NCBI GenBank assembly: GCA_030998225.1
Contig: JAPYXD010000704.1
Coordinates: 6,572,001-6,636,000, forward strand
From: Diplolepis rosae
Lineage: Eukaryota; Arthropoda; Insecta; Hymenoptera; Diplolepididae
Length of the DNA: 64,000 nt
Reading direction: 5' to 3'
The position numbers and the translations under genes are program-made. Below are positions 1 through 10,484 of this stretch, in pieces. The notes beneath the pieces are model-generated. The model saw only the letters and a program-made list of their open reading frames with translations. It did not search any database and was not told where the DNA came from. Positions within the stretch are counted from its first letter, which is position 1, and every line of letters starts with the position of its first letter.

Positions 1-1991
1 TCAGTCGAACCATTTTTCCCGATAGATATAATAAAGTTGCAATAAAGTTGCAGAAACATTCTTCACACCATCGTTATGTTTGTCGGTTATGGTCTCTATG
101 TGATCTTATAAACTTGAATTACTAAGCAGTACTTCATTAAACATACTTTTAATTGAAGTATGTACTTCATGACGATAAAGTTTACCCATAAAATCCTTCT
201 CTAATGATATTATGCTTTTGGAATTGTTCGACTTTATTACTCGCCCTCGTAGCTCGTATGATATTTTAGTGCGGTTGGAACCTACTTCAAATCGCAGCCT
301 TTTAGTGACAGGGAAGGGCAGCTTGAAAAGATACACTCCATTCGAAAACTGTCACTCTAAAATATTTTGCAGTAAAAATATTGAGTCAAAATCTTCACAC
401 TCATAATACACAGTGAAGACATACATCAACATACGTTTAGCTACAATTTCCAAATTTAATATCAAAATAAAGATTCCGACATTAAGATAATTAAGATTTA
501 GATTTAGATGTAGGTTTAAAAAAAATGAATAGTGGAATCGGCAGTTATTAAAAGTTTAATTTTCTTAGGAATCTATATTTATTTACAGGCATGCATTACT
601 GTCAACAAATTACAGAAATCTTTTATGACAGTATTTTTTACAAATGTTTTCAATAAGCCTTTAAAATTGTAGTAACTTCTTCAACGCATTGTTGAAGTTG
701 ACTTTAAAATTGGAAAATTATGCTTTTCTAGAATATTTTGTAATGTAAAGAATAAATGTACTTTCCGATGGTGAGTTAAAGTCAATAAATCAAAATTTAT
801 GTATAATTATGTAATTAATTTTTGTTTTAGATCTAATACAGATCCTACTATCATTTAATTGATAAATAGAATGATTTCCTCGTTTTACGGTAACGTGCTG
901 TTAATCAAACTAATTATGTGGTTGATCTGCTACGTGATTCATGCACGTGTTGAAACTTTCAGGAAATAATTTTATCTAAAAATAGTTTTTTCTGTGAATA
1001 ATAAGACCTTCTCAAAGTTTTCAAGTACATTCAGTCACGCAAGATGTTTTATATAACTGTATCAATCAAATTCGTTAATTATTGGATCCTACGAATATAG
1101 CATTTTAGCTATAATTTACAATATTTATCAGTCTAGTTCTGAATTTTGTTTCTTTCAACTATATTTTTTCAACAACTTGGTCTACTTCGGATCGGAATGA
1201 TTAGCTGCGCCTGATCTGGACCAGGACTCGCGAAAGAATAATCTTCTGCCGGATTTTTAACTTCCCAGATAAAAACTATATCATACAAAGCTCTTCATTT
1301 CGAACAAGAGCCAAATTTCTAACAACATGCGTATCTAAAGAGGTACAAAATATGCGACGAATTATAAACGTAAGTGTGTAGTTATATTAAATTTAAATAG
1401 TATTTTACAAATTATTTTACCCAACATTAAATTTATTTGGTATTACATATCTTACACGCCGCAAGTTAATTACGATACGTAAAGTTCAAATGACCAGAAA
1501 TATACAATCTATATTGCAGATAAGAACTTATTTAATCTGAAAACTGTAAGATTTTCCAAGATGGATGTTACCCAATATAGTTTCTTTAATTTTAAGTCCT
1601 AATTGTAATGATCTTTCTTTCTAAATCTCATACAGGGCTTTTCAACAGGGACTTTGTTATGAAATTTTAAATAAAATACACATTCCGGATGCAAGTTCTA
1701 TATTTCTTTAATGATATATAATGATATATAATCCATTTGTTAAAATTTTCGATTACATTTTTGCATAATTGCAGCTCTGTCACACCAATTGCGTGTCAAT
1801 CACATGGTTCAGGCGGCCAATTGACTAGAGAATTACGCGAAATTATCGCTTAGTAAACCACATATCACTCACATACATATAAACAATAATGGGTAAAAAA
1901 AAATTGTCAACATGTCGCGATAACGCAATTATTTTCAGTAACAACAGCATTTCTAGCCTCATTTATATCTTCCTCGACACTTCCACTTACA
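1..1991. other. AT-rich stretch without recognisable gene
   Basis: Only short chance reading frames are present here. No protein family, tRNA or long inverted repeat was recognised. A duplicated atgatatata word near 1710-1730 and scattered homopolymers are all that stands out. Confidence 0.5.
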
Positions 1992-2231
1992 CACGGAGAA
2001 AAATGGATATTCAGGATAAGCATCTACATATTCAACTATGTGACAAGCATCTTATATATTCGGTTGTAGTATCTAAATGTTCAGCTGTAATATCTAAGAT
2101 GTTCATTTTGACCTATTTCAATACTTTAGACAGTGAAGCTGAATATTCAGATATTACAGTTCAATGTCTAGACATTAAAACTGAATATATAAAATACTTC
2201 TCATACAGTTGAATATCCATTATTTTCCGTT
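1992..2231. mobile_element. Fold-back MITE with ACACGGAGAAAA ends
   Basis: The left end reads ACACGGAGAAAAATGGATATTC. The right end is its approximate reverse complement, GAATATCCATTATTTTCCGT. The interior is also self-complementary, with ttcagctgtaatatctaa near 2080 facing a similar inverted stretch near 2140-2165. The short frame across it (1889-2212) is a by-product of the repeat. Similar CACGGAGAAAA ends recur at 4873 and 44083, so this is a family. It is non-autonomous; its superfamily cannot be told. Confidence 0.55.
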
Positions 2232-2528
2232 CCTAATAGCGGTCTGAGAAGGACGATTATAACGACTAGAAATATCCGAAATTTTTTGATATGCATTTTT
2301 CACAGATTCACACAGAGAAAAATCCTGGGCATAGTGACGTGATATATCTAGTTAAAAATTGCCTTTAACTACATTTTGTGGTTGAATTCAAACAATGGTT
2401 GACCCATTAGTGTAGCTACTATAAGTTTTCGCTGCGCCAATGTAATGTAGTCATAGTCACTATATGTAAGTATCAAGTTTACGGTTATGTCAAATCAAAT
2501 GCGTAAAATCACTACGTAGAACATTGTA

Positions 2529-2880
2529 TTTTATGTGCCTCCGGCGCGGAAACTCGTTTTTCGTTACAGCTGAGAGTAACGGAATGTTGTGTATTCCGTT
2601 ACAGAGAAATATAATATAAAAATTGAACTGCGCATGTGCATATAGTCTCACAGCGGAGCGTAATCTTCTTCTTATTCTTCTTCTTGTTCGTACAGCGTTG
2701 GCACCGTACTGACAAAGCCTTGTACATTTTAACTGCGCATGCTCTATTACAATACGCTACAACTACACAAGATCGATAAAATCAAAAGGGCTGGAACTAG
2801 TCGCGAAATATCAAGTGTAATGACTAGCGCCGCTAACAACTACAATACTAGATTAGATTCGAGTGTACGCACAAAAAGTT
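2529..2880. mobile_element. MITE family 1, copy A (3'-truncated)
   Basis: It begins TTTTATGTGCCTCCGGCGCG and continues through a 'ggaatgttgtgtattccgttacag' type palindrome, a TTCTTCTTATTCTTCTTC tract and a gcgcatgc motif. It ends at 'gtgtacgcacaaaaagtt'. The same sequence occurs at 36982, 48264 and, rearranged, at 24783. The two most complete copies finish with the inverse of the start (CCGGAGTCACATAAAA). Here that right terminus is missing. No coding capacity was seen. Confidence 0.7.
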
Positions 2881-5214
2881 GATGACCGAAAAATCGGCGA
2901 ATCGCTACGAAATCGCGTAAAAGAAATTCGTTGAGTGGCAGCAGATGAATAAAGCCTCTTCATTTACGAAATTGTGGTCTTACCGTATTTCGGTTACCTG
3001 GTGAATCAACCGGAGTACAAAGCGTCTATGCTTTAAAGCGTGTATTCGATGCTGAAACTTACTTTGTGAAAGAAACATCAAATCGACATCAGCAAATACT
3101 CGCGTTTAATCGAGTTTCTAAAAATCAAAAGAATTGGGTTTCAAAGTGTGAAATCAGCAGTTTTTGAACTTGGGAAGATCGAAAAGTTTCTGCAAAAAGC
3201 TCCTAATGGAATTTATTTGGGTGCAACGGTAAATAAGTAGAGACAAATTATTGATTAAGTTAGTCCGCTAGCGATCAAATGAGCAACTATAACAATTTTT
3301 CCAAAGTGTTTCCTGCACGTTGCAAAATTCCGAACATTGTACGGGAAATTTTGTTCCGTTATAATTTACTATTAATACCTATAACGATTTGAAAAAAAAA
3401 TGTTTTCCATTAATTTACAATCCTTATTTGACTCTCGGAGTATTTCTTTCGGTGAACATCGGCAATTATCGCACTGCGCCAATCACTCGGGATCCAATCG
3501 CGGACTCACCTGACGAGATGACAACTATAGCGTTATCGTCAGCTGAGCGGAAATGTACGACTTTTTATGCATGTATAGTGTGCCGAAAATGACTAATTTT
3601 GTATAAATGAGTTATTGAAGACATAACTTTTGTTTATTTTGAATGTCTGTTTTCTGATGGTAGTTAAAGTAAAACTTGTGTTGAATCATAAAAGAAAAAT
3701 CTGTATATTTTATGTGATCATTTAATTAATTCACTTATAAATTTAATCTTTGAGATTATTTTGGTTTGATTTTCCAACTGAAAATCAGGTACGCAATTCA
3801 CTCGGATTTTCTATTTGCAATATTATTCAATCTTCGAATTCTAATTAATTATCAGAATTATTTATTTGCCGGAAATGTTTTGACTTCCCTAACATATTAT
3901 GTTTATTTCAATTAATTGTTTGCTGATTTGATGATCGTCCCATACAAAATTATTATTCTTGTTGTTAACTTCTCCAGTATTAGTATTCGAAAGAAAGAGA
4001 CTTCTTAAAAATTATGCAATTCATCTCTGAGTGCATCTCTTCATTAAAATGAATCATGTTCATTTCGATTAATTATTTGAAATATATTTTGAATTTGAGA
4101 ATCAGCCCCTCTACTACACATTCCAAATTTTTTTTTCGTAGTCAGGCATAAAAGCTTTTTTTATTATACTATGATACTTATAGCAATTACTTTTCGAGCT
4201 AAAGGAAATCGATTTGTTTTAATTTCAAATTGACTGGAATAAGACCTTAATTGACAATCTGAAAAGCTATTATGCCAGGAATGTATTAAATTTTAGCATG
4301 TTTCTTAGAGCTTTAGAATATTTAGTCTGTATATTTTAGATCCACATTGAAGAATACGCATAATTCCAAAACACCAAATTTAATATTTCTTTCTTTGATT
4401 TGACAAACTTAAAAATATATGAAATCTCATATATAAAAAAATTATAAAAATCTTAACTCTTATTTTGTTTAATCACGCAAACAGCATTTCAGACTTCACA
4501 GCATAAATACCAACTTGAAGTCAGTTTCCAGAAACAGCAACTTCTAAGGATCAATTTCTCCTTGAGATAATACTAGAGCCTTGAGTAAATTGAAGAATTC
4601 TCTAGATCGACAATTGAAAGCTCCGCTGTCAGCGGTTTTGGGGCAATTTTTATTTTGTGCTCTTCTACATGTGATAGATTTATCTTCATCTAACAAATTT
4701 CAGAAGTGGAAATAACCCAATTATATTTTTTGCAGTATTTTTAGGGTATTAAGTTTACCACATAAGGAGAATATGCTATTTTTCTCTGTCAGTAATCGGG
4801 TACTGATAGGGAAAACTAGCGATGAACCAAAGTTAATTAAAAATTTTTTTCATAAACTACATTAGATTTTCTACACGGAGAAAAATATCTGGATTAATTT
4901 TACTCAACTCTGTCGGTTGAACTTGGGACATAAGGAAATTTCAACATCTTTTAAATCTTAGTCGAGTAAAATGAATTTGATAAATATTTAGTTCACCCAA
5001 CGTGAATGATAATGAGCGTTACATAGGGAATAGTGAGGAGTTCAGTGAAACGTGGTCGACGACAAGGCATCAATATGTGTCAGTGGGTTAACTTGAAATG
5101 TACACATATATCACTGAAGCTTGAGGAGATTTAAACGATAGTTCGGTAAAATAAGCATCGGGCATGTTACTTCATCCGCCAGTAAAGAAAATTCTTACCT
5201 CAAGCCTGCATGGT
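2881..5214. other. AT-rich stretch without recognisable gene
   Basis: No gene was recognised. Near 4873-4985 a sequence opening CACGGAGAAAAATATCTGG and containing 'actcaactctg' and 'ttgggacataa' words resembles a second sequence near 42155-42235. That suggests a decayed dispersed repeat. Confidence 0.4.
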
Positions 5215-5275
5215 ATTTATCATAGCAACTCTTTTGAGAATTTGATTTTTTTATCAAAAGAGACGCTATGAAAAA
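5215..5275. mobile_element. Short palindromic remnant of the 54.3-kb MITE family
   Basis: CATAGCAACTCTTTTGA faces TCAAAAGAGACGCTATG across a short AT loop. The arms match the termini of the MITE at 54291-54448. This looks like a miniature derivative with the middle lost. Confidence 0.5.
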
Positions 5276-5559
5276 CTACTTTTTTTTACAGTTGCGTTGA
5301 TTTGTTCAAACAACTGGCAGTTACGTTTGAATTTGTCGGAGTCTGTGTTACCTCGAGCAAATCCCGTTCACAATTATTCTGAGCCGCTCCTCTACGCACT
5401 ATGCGCTGGTAGAATGATTTATGGATATTCAAAAAGAAATATTTGGGGATCACGGAGTACGAGGCTCTTTCGTCGGTAGATGAGGGATTGAATGATATCT
5501 TCCAGATCCTAAAAGAGCAAAGCCATTAAATTCGTACCTGGATGCATCAAGAAGGGCCG

Positions 5560-6356
5560 GGATCCTTGTGTGCAAGCCTAATTATGGCGTCAGGAACTTT
5601 CTGGACACCGACGCAGGATCAAACGATCCTTTCGAGGTGACTACCTTGAGCAACCACCAGTGCATCGAGTTCAGTATATAGAAAAAGACTCACCCAGTGA
5701 ATACAGGAAGGAGCAGCAAAGGAAGGAGCCCCTCCTGGAATATAAGACGACTCAGCTTTTCACTCTCAAAGAACTAAAAAGATCAGGTAGGAGGCTTAAA
5801 GCCAATACGTTGCCGGGGATCGATATAAAGCCAAACAAGATCTTAAAAGAGGTGATCGCGGTACACCTGGAGATCCTTCTGGGAGCCTTTAGCTCCTGTC
5901 TTCGGAAAAAAAAGTTCTTTGATGAATGGAAGAGGCAGAGGTTGGTCCTTCTCAGGAAGGAAGAGAAACCTCTGAAGGATGCCTAATCCTATAAACCGAT
6001 TTGTTTATTGGGTACAATCGGGAAGCTTCAGGAGGAAATAATACTACAACGACTACAGAGTCACATGGTTGGCATGAAGAGTCTGTCGGAGAACCAGTTC
6101 GGCTTTTGGAAAGGCAGGTTCATAGTGGACGCCATCCAGGCAGTCATTGACATCGCCCCTGGAGTGAGAAGAGGAACTGGTAAACGTAAGGGATTCTGCG
6201 CGTTGATTAGCATTGGCATGCGCAATGCGTTCAATACCACGAGACAGAAGAACTGCATCAAGGCCATGATACGTAAGAAGGTTCCAGACTACCTGTTGCG
6301 AATGATAGATGACTATCTAAGCAACAGGTATACGACCCAGAGAGGCCTTCCTTAGA
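5560..6356 (+). pseudogene. R1/Jockey-type LINE, endonuclease tail and reverse transcriptase fragments
   Basis: This is a broken non-LTR retrotransposon. An early piece around 5580-5660 (GVRNFLDTDAGSNDPFEV) looks like the end of an APE endonuclease. From 5750 the frame reads FTLKELKRSGRRLKA, then a segment ending KRQRLVLLRKEEKP, typical of the linker before R1-clade reverse transcriptases. After an in-frame stop at 5984 the reading resumes SYKPICLLGTIGKL and later LSENQFGFWKGRF, which are RT motifs 1-2. A third block, GFCALISIGMRNAFNT, replaces the usual 'IDxxNAF' aspartate with G, so RT block A lacks its catalytic Asp. The frame ends at YTTQRGLP*, before the FADD block, so the copy is 3'-truncated. 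Clade assignment is from memory. Confidence 0.8.
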
Positions 6357-7189
6357 TTTTTCTGCGAAGCCCGCCTTGTAGGATCCGTTTGTATCGACTC
6401 ATTCAGCCCTTTGTCTTCCTAGGGCAAACCCTTCCACGACCTCAATTGTCGCGTTACTGGTACCCCTGACGGATCCTCTTCTTTCACCGAGGAAGCTCTC
6501 TCACCGAGGACTTGCGATCACCCCTCAGGCGTCAAAGTCATCACTCGTTTTGGCTGAAGTTGGCACACCACCGGCAAGTAGTACCACCCTGATAATTTTA
6601 ATCTGGACGATCTACCCCTTGAAAGTTCACCGGAGAAATTCAGCTTTACTTCAATCAAGAGCAAACTCTCCGCGAAATGTTCGCTTTTTCTCGCATGAAT
6701 GATACTCCCTCGCCTCCCTCCACGTAACAGAATCATATATTAAGATGGAATTAAGACATATCACATAAACAACAAAGTTCAGTTTCTACATCTTCATGTC
6801 CAGAATAATTGAATTTATCTAATAAAAATTTAGAAGAAACTATGACGCGTGCAAACGTACGTAGTTAGCCTATTTTTATTTATGATCTTGAAAACAAAGT
6901 TTGTAAAACCTGAAATGAATGAAATTTAATTATTTTCGAAGTACGTATCTCATGTCCCTAAAACGGTGTGGCTTGTTTTACTTATTATAAATATAAATTC
7001 ATTATGAAGCTTCAAAGAAATTTTGAATATTACGTTTGCGAATATCATCCTGTTTCTTTCACTTCCAGTTTTTCTGCGAGCTTTCTCTCCCCGACAACAG
7101 CAATCTTCATTATATGCTGAACTACGTTATCTTTCTTTCTATTGTTCTTGTTTCCTGGCATTTTTAATTAGAATGGACATCATGATGTT
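6357..7189. other. No recognisable gene; GC-richer strip at 6360-6720
   Basis: Directly after the LINE fragment the composition stays GC-richer to about 6720, with frames on both strands that I do not recognise. It may be more retroelement debris. Beyond 6740 it is AT-rich with nothing identified. Confidence 0.35.
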
Positions 7190-7485
7190 TATGATTGTTA
7201 AAAACTTCTATTGTAACACTGTAAAAAATTTCTGTTCTGATTTAACAATAGTGCAATGGAAGTTTATTACGAAAACGCAATGTAATTTTACAATACATGA
7301 CGTTTTGTAAATATACAAACGATGGTGGCGCTGCTCCAAAGCGATATTACAAAAGTTCTATTGTAATTCTGAAGAATTACATTCTAAGTATTGTGATTTC
7401 CCTTTACAATACATCGATTGTTATTTTACATTACGTTTTGGTAATAAACTTCTTTTAAAGTATTGTGAAATCACAAACATTTTCA
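7190..7485. mobile_element. Fold-back MITE rich in 'ttgtaa/ttacaat' words
   Basis: GAAGTTTATTACGAAAACG near 7258 faces CGTTTTGGTAATAAACTTC near 7434, and 'caatgtaattttacaatacat' faces a matching inverse near 7405. The arms are about 50 bp. The central region has further TTACAAT words in both orientations. It is non-coding. Confidence 0.5.
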
Positions 7486-7862
7486 ACAGTGAACTTTACG
7501 ATAAATGTATTGGAAGTGAATTCCCGAATCATGATGTTGCGTCATAACACGCGGTGTTGTAAATTTCAAATGCTGATTTTGGAATGTTGTCACACATGTA
7601 CACAGTGTTAAAAATTCAGAATTATCTGTTTATAATCCACCACAGGTCGCAATCCTTAACGGATTTTTTCCTCTTATTTTTGTAGAATAATCGGAAATTA
7701 ATTTATAAAGGCGCTGCTTTCTTGAAATTCTCAACTTTTTTCGTGTGCAATAATATAAAAATAAATAATGCGATGGAATGAGCATTTTCAACAATATTAT
7801 TTTTTTCCTTCTCATGAATAATTTTTTGAGACTAATCATTATCGAGAATTAGTGTATATATA

Positions 7863-8912
7863 CAGGGTGAGGCACATAAAGTGTTACAGAGCGATAGCAC
7901 TCAAACTATTGATCATATCCAAAAATGTTTCAAAAAAGTTTCAGTGTTCGAGAAGGCCGTCATACTGGACCACCCAATTTTTATATCGATGGAGGCGCTG
8001 AAGCTACGTCAAGGTCAACTCCACTTTTTTAAATGGAACCATGTATTTTTTTTCGATGACATTATTACCGATTTTAAGACGAATTCAGCGACCACAACAC
8101 AAGGTCATTCTAGTCAGGCAAAGTATGAAAATAGTCGAGAAATAGAAACATATCGGAATAATCACTTTCAAAGGATCCACTAATCTTGGTTTGGGTCTAC
8201 CTACAGAAGATGCTCGAAGTGATGACCCTCGACTTTTAAGCACTTGTTAATTCGCTGGTGAAAAGACCGTCTAACTGCAGCCAACATTTGTGGTGTAATT
8301 TCGGTACACGCTCGGCGTATTATTTTTTTTGTCGTTAGTCGTGGTAGGTGCTACCGCCATTACGCGTTCTTTGACAAAACCCCATAAAAAGTAATTTGGT
8401 GATGTTAGATCTGGTGAATGAGGTGGCCAAGCTGCAGGACCGCCTCGTCCTATCTACTTTTTGTCAAAAATCTCATTCATCACTTGTTTTGAACACAGAA
8501 TATAATGGGGTGATGCACCATCGTGTTGCATCCACATGTTCATGCGAACACGCAAGGGCATGTCTTCCATTAATTGAGGCAGTACGTTTTGCAGAAAATT
8601 TGCGTAAACTTGCCCAGTCAAGCGACCTTCAAAAAAATATGAACCTATGACGTGATCGCTGACAATACCGCACCAACAATTAGTGGACCACGGATGTTGA
8701 AATGGTACAGTTCTGATTCTACGAGGATTCTCATTTGCCCAATAATGCATATTATGCCTATTCACATTTCCCGTATTTGCGAAGTTAGCTTCATCAGAAA
8801 AAAGCACATGACTCAAAAATGAGACATCTGTGCGCATTTTTCTATGAATCCAATTACAGAAATTGACGCGTTTTAGGAAATCATTAATATTAATATAATA
8901 CAGCTGGCACAA
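7863..8912 (-). pseudogene. Tc1/mariner-superfamily transposase remnant (GRGG-SPDLT type)
   Basis: The element starts at TA then CAGGGTGAGGCACATAAAG at 7863. Minus-strand coding runs from 8912 to about 8205. The first frame contains VLFSDEANFANTG (first Asp region), then MNMWMQHDGASPHY (second Asp region). After a frameshift near 8455, the text reads IGRGGPAAWPPHSPDL and then NYFLWGFVKERV. This is the DDE domain of the insect family whose last block is usually SPDLTPLDFFLWG. Here that last Asp reads N, and the N-terminus is absent, so it is inactive. About 340 bp of 3' non-coding sequence lies between the coding end and the terminus. No right terminus was found. Confidence 0.75.
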
Positions 8913-8993
8913 ATTTGTTCATTACTTCAATAGTTTTCAGTGCAGCTTTAATAGGGATTATTCAGTATAATTTTAGCAATAAAAGAGCTTGCT

Positions 8994-9072
8994 GGACCTG
9001 GGCTCGAATCCCAGCGCAGTCGAAAGCGTCATTTTTTCCACAGAAAGATTCTCAAATTCTTTAAATATTGAA
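8994..9072 (+). mobile_element. SINE fragment, 5'-truncated
   Basis: It repeats almost perfectly the second half of the tRNA-like sequence at 9290-9361 plus its 3' flank. It starts at the T-arm (CTGGGCTCGAATCCCAG) and runs through 'cattttttccacagaaagatt' to 'ttaaatattgaat'. Sharing both the tRNA half and the non-tRNA tail shows that a SINE, not just a tRNA, was copied. Confidence 0.65.
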
Positions 9073-9229
9073 TTTATTTGCATTATTTGCGATATAAGAG
9101 TTTGAAATTGTCTACGAGGACACCTGTCGACAATGTATCCTATCTGATACGCGACTAGTGATCCTCCGATAATGTAGGCAGTGACACAAATTTCAAACTC
9201 AACTAATTAATTTGAAATCATTTACAGCC

Positions 9230-9410
9230 ACAAGGCTGAGCCACTAGGCGATATAAGGAGATCTTCCTGTGGAGAAAGAGATGTCGGACGCCTGTGTAGC
9301 TCAGTGGTTAGAGCAGTCGACCGGCAATCGAAAGACCTGGGCTCGAATCCCAGCGCAGTCGAAAGCGTCATTTTTTCCACAGAAAGATTTTCAAATTCTT
9401 TAAATATTGA
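9230..9410 (+). mobile_element. tRNA-derived SINE, fuller copy
   Basis: The tRNA-like head (9290-9361) is embedded in a longer unit. Upstream 'cttcctgtggagaaagagatg' at about 9264 is an imperfect inverse of downstream 'cattttttccacagaaagatt' at about 9370, so the tRNA part is bracketed by inverted repeats of about 20 bp. The tail after the head is identical in kind to the partial copy at 8994. Confidence 0.55.
9290..9361 (+). tRNA. tRNA-like gene or SINE head, anticodon position GGC (Ala)
   Basis: The 72 bases fold as a cloverleaf. The acceptor is GCCTGTG/CGCAGTC with one mismatch and one G-U pair. The D-arm is GCTC/GAGC. The anticodon stem has four pairs and a loop CCGGCAA, giving GGC at 9323-9325. 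The T-arm is CTGGG/CCCAG with loop CTCGAAT. The internal promoter boxes TAGCTCAGTGGT and GGCTCGAATCC are close to the A and B consensus. Position 33 is C instead of U and position 54 is C, which argues against a working tRNA. A second copy of its 3' half and tail at 8994 suggests this is the head of a SINE. Confidence 0.55.
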
Positions 9411-9829
9411 ATATTAAGAGTCTCTGGGTAAAATTATTGAGATTTAAATTGTAATTTCGTTATTTAACGAACTCAAAAAACCTCGACGTTTGCAAGTAAC
9501 AGTTTCAATTCAAGTTGTTTAACATTAACGTATCTATTTTTGAAACTTTGTAGTATTCTGGAGGATGAGGAAGTCCCAAGAGAATGAAAACATCAGTTGT
9601 TTTATAAGTATTGTGAAGTAGAAGGTAAATATCATAGAAAATATTAACCAAGCTATAAAATTATTTTTTAATCACAATATGAGTTGATCCATATATATTA
9701 CTTTTTTCAATAAATGTTTGACAATGTGATGAAAGTTTACAAGTATCATTCAATAAGTTACGAATGAGGATTCAAAGAGCTGAATGAAATATATAGATAT
9801 ACAATCTTCAATTGAGTCCACTTCAACCG
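9411..9829. other. No recognisable feature
   Basis: AT-rich spacer between the SINE and a mariner scrap. Nothing was identified. Confidence 0.4.
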
Positions 9830-10018
9830 CGCGCGTAAACCAAAATCACTCAACACATTGTGGTTCATGTTTTGGGTATGAAACGTGTCGCGGCCAGACT
9901 CGTACCGAAAACGATAATGCGCCGTCACATTCCAGCCTGATTGTGACTGAATTTTTGGCTAAAAATTTGGCGAAAAAACGCCAAACAAAAGTCATAGCTC
10001 ACCCTAGCGGACCCGGTT
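9830..10018 (+). pseudogene. mariner transposase scrap
   Basis: One frame reads VHVLGMKRVAARLVPK, matching the 'LGMKRVxARLVPK' segment between the DNA-binding and catalytic domains of SETMAR-type mariners. Immediately after, another frame reads ENDNAPSHSSLIVTEFLAKN, the second-Asp block (DNAPSH). The catalytic first Asp region has been deleted between them, and the piece ends just before the 10038 transposon. Confidence 0.7.
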
Positions 10019-10037
10019 GAGAGAAAGGTCTGAACGG

Positions 10038-10484
10038 ACTGAATGTCTGAAATCACATAAATAAAAAATAGAACTCTTAAAATCAAATCGAGGTTGTATT
10101 GAACAATTTTTGTAAAGTTTATATTTTTGACAATAAAAAATAAAATCAACAGATTTTTCACACTGGAAAAACCGTGCTTTTCAATGCACAACTCAACGAA
10201 AATTGGTTAAATTATTAATGAAATTAATAGTTATTGGTGTCAATCTACTCGTGATGCTTCAGCGATGGCTACGCGCTAATGAAAGTGGTAAAAAATCATA
10301 ATTTATTAATCATATTTTAATTGTAAGTTAAAACCATGTTTTTCCCTCTCCTAATAGGAAAAACATTCGGACTGTTAGTACTATGAAAAACTTTCAGCGC
10401 CAAAGTTGTTCCTTAATAAATGAGGCAACTTTTCAGAGGTTTGGGAATCAATCAACAAAAAATCAAGTAGTTAAAAGGCGATGT
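10038..10484. repeat. Left long terminal inverted repeat
   Basis: It pairs with 12995-13364. Landmarks are 'gatgcttcagcgatg' near 10255 and 'aaatgaggcaacttttcagag' near 10420, both found inverted in the other arm. Confidence 0.8.

Noticed and set aside
7023..7310. 95-codon plus-strand frame with a hydrophobic start
   Set aside because: Its second half enters the fold-back repeat at 7190-7485, and there is no family signal or splice context.
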